NCBI GenBank assembly: GCA_910577495.1
Contig: CAJTML010000104.1
Span: 1 to 7,604 of the forward strand
Origin: an uncultured Eggerthellaceae bacterium
Lineage (GTDB): Bacteria > Actinomycetota > Coriobacteriia > Coriobacteriales > Eggerthellaceae
DNA length: 7,604 nt
Direction of reading: 5' to 3'
Below are positions 1 to 6,420 of this stretch, in pieces; position 1 is the first letter of the stretch; every line of letters starts with the position of its first letter. Both the position numbers and the translations under genes were made by a program. The notes beneath the pieces were generated by a model. That model did no database searches, was not told the origin of the DNA, and saw only the letters and a program-made list of their open reading frames with translations.

Positions 1-593
1 TTACCACTGAAGTTGCGCCGATGTGGGACGCAGCTGACCTTATGCGTATGGGCAAGGACATCTTCATTCAGCATGGCCTGACCACCAACCGTACCGCTAT
101 GGACTGGTTCCAGCGCTACTATCCGGACTATCGCATCCATGCGGTTAACTTCCCGGGTGACCCCTATCCGATCCACATCGACGCAACCTTCGTACCGCTG
201 CGTCCGGGCCTGATCATCAACAACCCGGTTCGCCCGCTTCCCGAGGATCAGCGTCCGATCTTTGAGGCAAACGATTGGCAAATCGTAGAGGCTGCACAGC
301 CTGCTCATGACACGCCTCCTGAGTTCTGCTACTCATCAGTATGGCTGTCAATGAACTGCCTCGTTCTTGACCCGAAGACCGTCATTGTTGAGGCTTCTGA
401 GGTTAACGAGCTTGAGCAGATGGATAAGCTCGGCATGAACGCTATCCCGGTTGACCTCCGCGGTGCTTATGCATTCGGTGGCGGCCTGCACTGCTCAACC
501 GCTGACGTTTATCGTGAGGGCGAGTGCCTTGACTACTTCCCGAACCGCGTACCTGACTCAACGCTGGTACGTCCGGAGATGTGGAACGACTAG
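1..593 (+). CDS. Glycine amidinotransferase-like enzyme (3' part, start outside window)
   Basis: Partial gene: the frame is open from base 3 and ends at the TAG at 591-593, so the ATG at 21 is internal. The visible ~197 residues align by eye, nearly throughout, with the C-terminal half of vertebrate L-arginine:glycine amidinotransferase (AGAT/GATM). Seen directly: WDAAD (catalytic Asp at 27-29), HIDATF (catalytic His at 174-176), the NNPVRP segment with the arginine-binding Arg, the SS pair before VWLSMN, and GGGLHCSTADV with the nucleophilic Cys at 492-494. The known family reaction moves an amidino group from arginine to an amine through an amidino-Cys intermediate, in the cytoplasm. Two residues beside the catalytic His differ from AGAT (Tyr and Ile where AGAT has Asn and Met), so the acceptor need not be glycine. 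It heads a run with two transporters and a creatininase, which points to guanidino-compound metabolism. The fold is sure; the substrate pair is not. An inosamine-type or hydrolytic relative is possible but matches less well. Confidence 0.88.
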   Translation, partial: TTEVAPMWDAADLMRMGKDIFIQHGLTTNRTAMDWFQRYYPDYRIHAVNFPGDPYPIHIDATFVPLRPGLIINNPVRPLPEDQRPIFEANDWQIVEAAQPAHDTPPEFCYSSVWLSMNCLVLDPKTVIVEASEVNELEQMDKLGMNAIPVDLRGAYAFGGGLHCSTADVYREGECLDYFPNRVPDSTLVRPEMWND

Positions 594-640
594 TTGCCCC
601 CTCATTTCGTATCTATTCTTTGTAGAAAGAGAGTTCATTA

Positions 641-2044
641 ATGAGCGAGAAAGAAATCACTCAGGACGCTCAAGGGGAAACCAAGCAATGGGGATCCCGC
701 TTCGGCTACATCATGGTAGCCGCAGGTGCCGCCGTTGGCTTGGGTAACATTTGGAAGTTTCCTTACTTAGCATATGAAAGTGGCGGCGGTGCATTCATCC
801 TGTCGTTCATTGTCATTGCTATCGTTTTGGCTTGGCCGATGGTTAAGGTTGAAACCTGCATTGGTCGTCATGGTCGCGCTGACATGGTTAGCTCATTTGA
901 AAAAGTTAACCCGAAGTGGGGCTTTGTTGGCTGGATTGCTGCAGTGTGCACCCTGTGCATCAACTTCTTCTATGTTGTTGTTGGTGGCTGGGTACTCAAG
1001 TATGCACTCCAATACATCGTGTTTGGCGAGCAGTCTTTCGTGGGCGAAGGTGGAGATACGGTTGCTTTCTATGAAGGCTTTACCCAATCCCCCATTGAGC
1101 CTATTGTTTGGACCTTTATCCTGCTTGCAGGTGTTATGTTCTTGCTGCTCTTTGGCATCACCGACAAGGTTGAAAAACTGGTTAAGGTCATCATGCCCGC
1201 CCTGTTTATCTTCCTGATCATCTGTGGTATCTGGATTTTGTTCGCCATTCCTGGTGCTGTTGATGGCCTGGTAACGTACTTCATGCCAGACTTTAGCCAC
1301 TACACCTTCAAGACGTTTGCATCTGCGGCAACGCAGGTACTGTTCTCAGTCGGCATTGGCTGGGGTATCTTTACCACCCTTGGCGCAAATGTACCGAAGG
1401 AAAACAACGTTAGCTCTGACTCGGCTTTGGTTGTAACCTGCGACGCATTAGTTGCAATCATTGCAGGCTTTGTTGTGATCCCTGCTGCTACGGCGTTTGG
1501 TACCGACGTTGAGGCTGGTCCTCGTCTGGTCTTCGAAGTAATGACCGGCGTATTCGCCCAGCTTCCTGGTGGCCGCATCCTTGGTATCTTCTTCTTCGTG
1601 GCACTGCTGTTTGCAGTTATCTCGTCGCTGTTTACCTTCTTCGAGATTCCGATCCGCGTATTCGAAGAGAAACTCAAGTTGGGTCGCAAGAAGGGCGTAC
1701 TGGTTGTTGCTCTAATCATCTTCGCTGGCAACATCATCGTATCTTTGGGCTTCGGTCCGCTCAATAGCGTCACGCTTCCGTGGCCGCTGTTCCCGGTTGG
1801 TTTTGAGCAGTATGACTTCTACGGTTGGCTTGACTGCTTTACCGCCTACCTGCTCCTGCCTGCTGGCGTTGTGCTTGAGTGCTGCTTCGTGGCAAAGATC
1901 TGGGGCTGGACGCGCTACAACAAAGAGCTCACCAGCGACGGCCAATACAAGCCGATTAACGCATTCGAAAAAGTCTGCATCATGGTTATCAATCCGATTC
2001 TCATGATCATCGTCTTCTTGAATGTATTTGGATTTATCCAGTAA
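641..2044 (+). CDS. Sodium-dependent SNF/NSS (SLC6/LeuT-like) family transporter
   Basis: A 467-residue polytopic membrane protein of typical bacterial NSS length (11-12 predicted helices), probably a Na+-coupled importer in the cytoplasmic membrane. The first helix carries the family signature GAAVGLGNIWKFPY (residues 29-42), including the Asn (N36) equivalent to the Na+-coordinating Asn27 of LeuT. It is followed by SGGGAF at 47-52. Helix 6 with its unwound centre is TQVLFSVGIGWG (231-242). The ATG at 641 follows a purine-rich ribosome site (AGAAAGAGAG, 624-633) at suitable spacing, 47 bases after the amidinotransferase stop. The family carries amino acids and, in animals, glycine, GABA and creatine. 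The substrate cannot be read from sequence, but beside an amidinotransferase and a creatininase, a creatine-, creatinine-, sarcosine- or glycine-like solute is the best guess. W241 sits where, by my alignment, LeuT has a pocket Phe. Family assignment is firm; substrate is inference. Confidence 0.92.
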   Translation: MSEKEITQDAQGETKQWGSRFGYIMVAAGAAVGLGNIWKFPYLAYESGGGAFILSFIVIAIVLAWPMVKVETCIGRHGRADMVSSFEKVNPKWGFVGWIAAVCTLCINFFYVVVGGWVLKYALQYIVFGEQSFVGEGGDTVAFYEGFTQSPIEPIVWTFILLAGVMFLLLFGITDKVEKLVKVIMPALFIFLIICGIWILFAIPGAVDGLVTYFMPDFSHYTFKTFASAATQVLFSVGIGWGIFTTLGANVPKENNVSSDSALVVTCDALVAIIAGFVVIPAATAFGTDVEAGPRLVFEVMTGVFAQLPGGRILGIFFFVALLFAVISSLFTFFEIPIRVFEEKLKLGRKKGVLVVALIIFAGNIIVSLGFGPLNSVTLPWPLFPVGFEQYDFYGWLDCFTAYLLLPAGVVLECCFVAKIWGWTRYNKELTSDGQYKPINAFEKVCIMVINPILMIIVFLNVFGFIQ

Positions 2045-2052
2045 AGAAAACT

Positions 2053-2089
2053 TAGTGGTCGCAGGTGCAAGGGGTGCTTGCGACCACTA
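2053..2089 (+). terminator. Perfect 11-bp stem-loop between the transporter and creatininase genes
   Basis: The arms TAGTGGTCGCA (2053-2063) and TGCGACCACTA (2079-2089) are exact reverse complements around a 15-base loop. The hairpin starts 9 bases after the stop of the upstream gene. No U-run follows (the next bases are CCTCGTATGAG), so it is not a canonical intrinsic terminator. It could be a leaky terminator, a stabiliser of the upstream transcript's 3' end, or a processing site setting different levels of transporter and enzyme. The hairpin is seen directly; its role is inferred. Confidence 0.5.
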
Positions 2090-2108
2090 CCTCGTATGAG
2101 ATTTGAGG

Positions 2109-2117
2109 AAAGGAGGG
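2109..2117 (+). promoter_or_regulatory. Strong ribosome binding site that fixes the creatininase start
   Basis: AAAGGAGGG is a near-perfect anti-16S match with GGAGG nine bases before the ATG at 2126. It decides against the in-frame TTG at 2078, which lies inside the 3' arm of the preceding hairpin, has no ribosome site and would add 16 residues unlike the family N-terminus. Confidence 0.85.
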
Positions 2118-2125
2118 ACGCATTT

Positions 2126-2911
2126 ATGAAGGATTCTGTATACATGGCAGAAATGGACGCTTTCACCTATCGTGAAAAAATTGCCAACAATGTCATCGTA
2201 TTTGTACCGGTAGGCGCTCTTGAGCAACATGGCTCACACATGGCAATGTGCGTTGACGCATACCTAACCAAAGCCATGGCCGGTGCAACCGCAGAAAAGG
2301 TGGGGGGCATCTGTGCTGAGCCAATCATTTATGGCTATAAATCACAACAGCGTTCTGGCGGTGGCTTCCATCTAACAGGCACGACAAGCCTTGATGGCTC
2401 TACACTCATTGCGATCGTTCGTGACATGTGCCGCAATCTTGCAGAAGACGGCGCACGTAAAATTGTGTTCATGAATGGTCACTATGAGAATTATCAATTC
2501 GTATTTGAAGGCGTTGATCTTGCGCTTCGCGATCTGCGTATGGAAGGCATCAATGACGTTCAGGTCATGCTCATGTCGTATTGGGACTTTGTCGACGACA
2601 AAACCATCGAAGAGCTATATCCCGAAGGGTTCACCGGCTGGGATCTTGAGCATGCGGGCGTCATGGAGACCTCTCTTATGCTGTTGCTCTACCCTGACTT
2701 GGTTGACATGGATCGAATTGATGAAGAGCTGTACGTCGGTTTACCCGCAGTACTTCCCACCTATGATGTGCTGCCCATCAAACCTGAGTACACGCCGCCT
2801 TCGGGTTGCCTGTCACACCCCGGTGCTTCAACCAAGGAAAAAGGCGAGATCCTGCGCGATGTAGCCGTCAAAAACATGGTTGATGCCATCGAAAAAGAGT
2901 TTGGTGCTTAG
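2126..2911 (+). CDS. crnA: Creatininase (creatinine amidohydrolase)
   Basis: A 261-residue cytoplasmic metalloenzyme that should interconvert creatinine and creatine (EC 3.5.2.10). It matches the well-studied Pseudomonas creatininase along its whole length, from memory of that sequence. Metal ligands are visible: Glu33 and His35 in GALEQHG, Asp44 in MCVDAY, and His119 and Glu121 in MNGHYEN. The glycine-rich YGYKSQQRSGGG (69-80) with GTTSLDG is present, as are the substrate-side tryptophans in SYWDF (W153) and GWDLEH (W172), Glu175 and the catalytic-type His176. This set separates true creatininases from broader relatives such as mycofactocin or riboflavin-pathway members. The length equals the family norm. 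The start was chosen from the AAAGGAGG site; the longer TTG start is rejected. It is followed after 49 bases by a BCCT transporter. No creatinase (creatine to sarcosine plus urea) is adjacent, so the fate of creatine is open. The amidinotransferase two genes upstream is a candidate partner. Confidence 0.93.
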   Translation: MKDSVYMAEMDAFTYREKIANNVIVFVPVGALEQHGSHMAMCVDAYLTKAMAGATAEKVGGICAEPIIYGYKSQQRSGGGFHLTGTTSLDGSTLIAIVRDMCRNLAEDGARKIVFMNGHYENYQFVFEGVDLALRDLRMEGINDVQVMLMSYWDFVDDKTIEELYPEGFTGWDLEHAGVMETSLMLLLYPDLVDMDRIDEELYVGLPAVLPTYDVLPIKPEYTPPSGCLSHPGASTKEKGEILRDVAVKNMVDAIEKEFGA

Positions 2912-2960
2912 TCTTTGAGCGCCGAGCCTGTCTATTCACTCTTATCAGATAGGATCTCTT

Positions 2961-4808
2961 ATGAGCCTAAAAGACAAAATCGACGAAGTCGAGAACAACG
3001 AAGACAAAGTAGTTAATAAGGTTATCGAAGAGCAAGAAAACGAAACGGGCGAAGTTGATCTTGAAGCTAAACCCGATACCATGAAGCGTCTCGGCCGTAC
3101 GGTCAAGCACGACTTCATCATCCGCGGCATTGCCGTTGTTGTCGTTGCTCTTTCTCTGATCGTAGCTGCTATCAGCGCTGATGCGTTTACTGATGCAGTC
3201 AACAACATGCGTACCTTCGTTACGCAGTACTGCTCATGGTGGATCGTACTTGCCACCTTCATGACGCTTGCAGTGTGTGTCTACATTGCAGCTTCTAAAT
3301 ATGGCAAGGTTCGCCTGGGTGGTAAAAACGCCAAGCCTGCATTCACCTACTTCTCATGGGTTGCGATGCTGTTTGCAACCGGACAAGGTGTTGGCTTGGT
3401 ATTCTGGGCTGTTGCAGAACCGCTGTTCATGATGGGTGGCATTCCGTTTACCCTCCAAGACATGCAGTTCCAGCCTGACGTAGCACTTGCTTGGACGTAT
3501 TTCCACTGGGGCATCCCGGCATGGGCAGTGTATTGTATCGTTTCACTGTTCCTGTCCTACTCGCGCTACAACATGCACAAAGACGTTACCTATCGCGGTT
3601 CGGTAGAAAACCTCTTTGGCGAAGGCAAGGCAAGCAAAGTTGTTGGTGTTATCGTTGAGATTATTGCTGTTCTGGCAACGATCTTTGGCCTTACTACTTC
3701 AATTGGCTTGGCATCCTACCAATTCGACTCAGGCTTGAGCGAACTGTTCGGTATTCCGGTTAACGACCTGCTGTTGGTTGCAACGATCTGCCTGTTTGGT
3801 GGCTGCGCGACCCTTTCGGTATGGTTCGGTGTTGTGAAAGGCATTAAGCGTATTTCAAACGCGAACGCTATTATCTCCATTGTCTTTATGATCGTGGTAT
3901 TCCTGACCGGTCCTACCCTGTTCATCTTGGGCATGATCCCCGAATCCATTGGCGTGTTCGCCGATCAATTCTGGTTGATGAGTGGCTTTGCAGAGGCCGT
4001 GGGGCTCCAAAACGGTATTGAAACGTTTGGTGAGTCTTGGCAGGCATTCTGGTCATTCTTCATCTTCTGCTGGTGCTTCGCATTTGCAACCTTCACCGCT
4101 GGCTTCATTTCAACGATTTCTCGTGGCCGTACGCTGCGTGAGTTCATCGTTGGTGTTGTTGGTGTTGGTGGTCTCATCTGCATCATCTGGACGGTTATCG
4201 TCGGTGGCGCTGGCACCTATGCTTCCATGTCTCAACCCGAGATGATTGAAGCCACCATGGCCGACTCTTCAATGGGTCTGTTCATGACTATTCGTTCTAT
4301 TAACGCGATCGAAATCATGCCAACGATTCTCTCTATCTTAGCAATCATCCTTATCGCCGGTTACATCATCTCTTCTGTTGACTCTGGCGTTATGGCACTT
4401 TCGAACTTCGTGTCCCCTGCTGCAAAGCAGAGCCGCGGCTTCAAGGCAGTTCTTGCACTGTGCATCACCGCTTTGGCAGCTACATTCGCACTGACCGCTG
4501 GTCAGACCTTCTTGACCACGATTCAGTTTGCAACCGTTGCTGGCGGCGTACCCTTCTCCATCGTTGTGGTATTGATGGGCGTTCAGTTCTTCAAGTGGAT
4601 CAAGCATGACCCGCAAATTGTTGAAGCTGGCGAAGGTACTCCGTTCCCGCCTGACTCACTGGAAGCTCGCCAACTTCGTGAGTGGGCTGAAAACATTGCC
4701 AAGCAAAACGCTCATGTGGGCGAAGAGTACGGCGCCGTTTCAGTTGATGAGGTTCTCGGAAACGCTTCCGTTGAGGAGGAAATCGAGGAAGTTACCATTC
4801 AGCAGTAA
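2961..4808 (+). CDS. BCCT-family (betaine/carnitine/choline-type) transporter
   Basis: A 615-residue membrane protein with an acidic cytoplasmic N-terminus (about 1-52), about 12 helices and a charged C-terminal tail from about residue 555. Family marks seen: ATGQGVGLVFWAVAEP (139-154), HWGIPAWAVY in helix 4 (W183, W188 and Y191 in the spacing of BetP's aromatic box), and ISRGRTLREF after helix 8. BCCT proteins import or exchange methylated amines such as betaine, choline and carnitine, driven by Na+ or H+ or as antiporters. In helix 8 the usual WWISWSPF stretch is replaced by WCFAFATF (371-378), losing the box Trp equivalent to BetP W374. A substrate other than a classical quaternary amine is therefore likely. 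The ATG at 2961 has AGGA six bases upstream. Position at the end of the guanidino-metabolism run suggests creatine, creatinine or sarcosine uptake, or product exchange. Family is certain; substrate is inferred. Confidence 0.92.
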   Translation: MSLKDKIDEVENNEDKVVNKVIEEQENETGEVDLEAKPDTMKRLGRTVKHDFIIRGIAVVVVALSLIVAAISADAFTDAVNNMRTFVTQYCSWWIVLATFMTLAVCVYIAASKYGKVRLGGKNAKPAFTYFSWVAMLFATGQGVGLVFWAVAEPLFMMGGIPFTLQDMQFQPDVALAWTYFHWGIPAWAVYCIVSLFLSYSRYNMHKDVTYRGSVENLFGEGKASKVVGVIVEIIAVLATIFGLTTSIGLASYQFDSGLSELFGIPVNDLLLVATICLFGGCATLSVWFGVVKGIKRISNANAIISIVFMIVVFLTGPTLFILGMIPESIGVFADQFWLMSGFAEAVGLQNGIETFGESWQAFWSFFIFCWCFAFATFTAGFISTISRGRTLREFIVGVVGVGGLICIIWTVIVGGAGTYASMSQPEMIEATMADSSMGLFMTIRSINAIEIMPTILSILAIILIAGYIISSVDSGVMALSNFVSPAAKQSRGFKAVLALCITALAATFALTAGQTFLTTIQFATVAGGVPFSIVVVLMGVQFFKWIKHDPQIVEAGEGTPFPPDSLEARQLREWAENIAKQNAHVGEEYGAVSVDEVLGNASVEEEIEEVTIQQ

Positions 4809-4852
4809 TGGTTGCGTCGCCTACGGGCTACTCTGTGTAGTTCAGCTTTATT

Positions 4853-4883
4853 GAGGAGCCGCAGCCGCAAGGTGCGGCTCCTC
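4853..4883 (+). terminator. Strong hairpin after the BCCT gene, probable operon terminator
   Basis: GAGGAGCCGCA (4853-4863) and TGCGGCTCCTC (4873-4883) form a perfect, GC-rich 11-bp stem with a 9-base loop, 44 bases past the stop codon. Only two Ts follow directly, so the U-tract is poor. The strength of the stem and its place at the end of the run support transcription termination. Confidence 0.68.
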
Positions 4884-4890
4884 TTGCAAT

Positions 4891-4968
4891 AAGAGAAGCC
4901 TTGCAGTCCATCACTCCATCGCCTCAGCAAACGATGCTCCTTGAGTGGTGGGCTTCAAGGCCTCTTTT
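4891..4968 (+). terminator. Long nested imperfect hairpin ending in a T-run
   Basis: Three collinear stems stack into one arm. The outer stem pairs AGAAGCCTTG (4894-4903) with CAAGGCCTCT (4956-4965), with one mismatch. The middle stem pairs CCATCACTC (4908-4916) with GAGTGGTGG (4943-4951), with one G-U pair. The inner stem pairs CATCG (4917-4921) with CGATG (4932-4936). The 3' side ends in TCTTTT and the 5' side begins with an A-rich tract, as in a two-way intrinsic terminator. It is unusually long for a terminator, so a small palindromic repeat element or a structured leader of the downstream gene are alternatives. Pairing was worked out by hand. Confidence 0.5.
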
Positions 4969-5008
4969 GTGTTGCTTGCTTGTTATCAAGCATTCTCACC
5001 AGCTCAGC

Positions 5009-5014
5009 TATACT
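5009..5014 (+). promoter_or_regulatory. Possible -10 element (TATACT) for the CmpB-like gene
   Basis: TATACT is one base from the TATAAT consensus and lies 42 bases before the ATG at 5057. It follows the terminator-like hairpins, so this gene needs its own promoter. No convincing -35 is seen at 16-18 bases upstream, so this is only a candidate. Confidence 0.3.
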
Positions 5015-5056
5015 GAAATCACAATCAGTTAGCTCATATATGCTGGAAGGAACACT

Positions 5057-6322
5057 ATGACGAATAAAAAGCATCACACGGTTCCTGAGTCACCTACCCT
5101 ATCACAGACAAAGAGCACTTCACAAGCAATTGATGAGAACTCTCATCAAGTTGTTGAGATCCCGATAGATGCGCGAAAAATCCCTCTTATCCTGAAGGTG
5201 TTTGGCATCTTATGCATCATCGTCGGCGCGGCCGCCGTTGGGCTCATTAGCTGGTTTATCGTTCGTCTGGTACACAACGTACAAACGGGCAATGTCAGCG
5301 AACAAATGCAGACTATGGCATTTGTTATCGCCATAGTGGAACTGGTCTTCTTAGCGCTCTTAAGCGTGTGTGCCGTACTCTTTGGCGTTCGTCTCATTCG
5401 CAACAAACGCCATAATGCCGCGCGCATTGCCATTGCTATGATTGTCATTACACTTTTGGCAGCGCTCTGCGAAATGATGAGTTCAGGCTTTTCGCTCTCA
5501 CTGCTGCCCTTCGCCATCATTTTGGTGTTTTTGGTGGTGCTACAAAGCTACCTGGATCCCTCGCTTGCCCAAGAACGTGAGCTGAAGCGACATCTGCGCG
5601 ATATGGAGACGCGCCAAGAGGCAGAAGACGGCACGCTTGGACGCGACGAAAGCGGCAAAGGCTACATTGCACTGAACTTCTTTAACCTCTTTTGGATCTT
5701 TGTCGTCTGCTCAGTTTTGGGACTCATCATTGAGACCATCTTTCATATGGTGTTTGTTGATCCCGGTCACTACCAAGATCGCGCGGGACTGTTGTTTGGG
5801 CCATTTTCGCCCATCTATGGCTTTGGTGCAGTACTCATGACCATTGCACTCAACCGCTTCCACGACAAAAATATTCTCATCATCTTTTTGGTTAGTGCCG
5901 TCGTCGGTGGCGCATTCGAATTCTTCACGAGCTGGTTTATGCAGTTCGCCTTCGGCATTGAGGCGTGGAACTATTCAGGTACGTTCCTCTCCATTGACGG
6001 GCGTACCAACGGCATGTTTATGTGCATGTGGGGCGCACTCGGTGTTATTTGGATCAAGCTGCTGCTGCCATGGCTGCTCAAACTGGTTAACCTCATCCCG
6101 TGGAATTGGCGCTATGTGGTCACCACTATTTGTGCCGCCTTGCTCATTACTGATGGCGCCATGACCCTTATCACCCTGGACTGCTGGTACCAACGTGAAG
6201 CCCACCTCCCACAAGACACCGCCATCCAACAATTCTGCGACAAGCATTTCGACAATGCCTATATGGCTGAGCGATTCCAGTCCATGTCGCTCAACCCTGA
6301 TTCCGCAACCCGCGCACGCTAA
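5057..6322 (+). CDS. Polytopic membrane protein with C-terminal CmpB-like (putative ABC-transporter type IV) domain
   Basis: A 421-residue protein. The C-terminal half (about 205-375) resembles the family named 'putative ABC-transporter type IV' (CmpB-like; PF06541 as I recall). Seen: NFFNLFWIFVVCSVLGLIIE opening the domain, the hallmark LFGPFSPIYGFGA (246-258), and an AWNYSG...GRTNGMFM segment (303-322). The N-terminal half has a hydrophilic polar start (1-42) and about four hydrophobic segments (about 45-70, 86-113, 121-139, 147-165). A charged cytoplasmic linker rich in Glu, Arg and Lys follows (166-205). No ATP-binding domain is present or adjacent, so the transporter label is only the family's name and the function is unknown. 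The ATG has GGAAGGA (5045-5051) just upstream. The gene stands alone between hairpins and an inverted repeat and is probably transcribed separately from both neighbours. Confidence 0.85.
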   Translation: MTNKKHHTVPESPTLSQTKSTSQAIDENSHQVVEIPIDARKIPLILKVFGILCIIVGAAAVGLISWFIVRLVHNVQTGNVSEQMQTMAFVIAIVELVFLALLSVCAVLFGVRLIRNKRHNAARIAIAMIVITLLAALCEMMSSGFSLSLLPFAIILVFLVVLQSYLDPSLAQERELKRHLRDMETRQEAEDGTLGRDESGKGYIALNFFNLFWIFVVCSVLGLIIETIFHMVFVDPGHYQDRAGLLFGPFSPIYGFGAVLMTIALNRFHDKNILIIFLVSAVVGGAFEFFTSWFMQFAFGIEAWNYSGTFLSIDGRTNGMFMCMWGALGVIWIKLLLPWLLKLVNLIPWNWRYVVTTICAALLITDGAMTLITLDCWYQREAHLPQDTAIQQFCDKHFDNAYMAERFQSMSLNPDSATRAR

Positions 6323-6378
6323 GGAATTCGAGACGCGTTCAGAGCCCAGGGCTAAGCAGTCTTACCGCAACCTTTTTT

Positions 6379-6420
6379 GCCCATGCTTTTTCGTTTTTCC
6401 CTTGACGTAAGAGCATGGGC
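6379..6420. repeat. Inverted repeat surrounding the -35 of the radical SAM gene
   Basis: GCCCATGCTTTT (6379-6390) pairs with AAGAGCATGGGC (6409-6420), with a single G-U among twelve pairs and an 18-base loop. Six Ts precede the left arm (6373-6378) and none follow the right arm, so it is not a standard + strand terminator. Transcripts reading through from the upstream gene would form the hairpin and might end there. As DNA it brackets the TTGACG -35 and abuts the -10, a position where a regulator could bind. Confidence 0.55.

Noticed and set aside
1..593. First gene as an arginine deiminase
   Set aside because: It belongs to the same superfamily, but the WDAAD, HIDATF and GGGLHCSTADV segments follow the AGAT branch closely and not the deiminase motifs.
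451..747. Plus-strand open frame bridging the first two genes
   Set aside because: It overlaps the conserved C-terminus of the amidinotransferase, including its catalytic Cys region, and the start of the NSS gene. Both of those show strong family matches in their own frames.
893..1300. Minus-strand open frame of 135 codons
   Set aside because: It lies inside the transporter gene, with no recognisable motif and no ribosome site in a sensible context. It is a shadow of the real frame.
1300..1773. Long open frame on the minus strand (157 codons)
   Set aside because: It is wholly inside the NSS transporter gene. Its Thr/Ser/Pro/Lys-rich translation has no domain character, as expected for antisense of a membrane-protein gene.
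2078..2125. In-frame TTG start that would lengthen the creatininase by 16 residues
   Set aside because: It lies within the 3' arm of a perfect hairpin, has no ribosome site, and the added residues do not resemble creatininase N-termini. The ATG at 2126 has AAAGGAGG at good spacing.
6343..6353. Short palindrome AGCCC-A-GGGCT after the CmpB-like gene as a terminator
   Set aside because: The possible hairpin has only about four pairs once a loop is allowed, and the T-run is about 20 bases further on. It is too weak to call.
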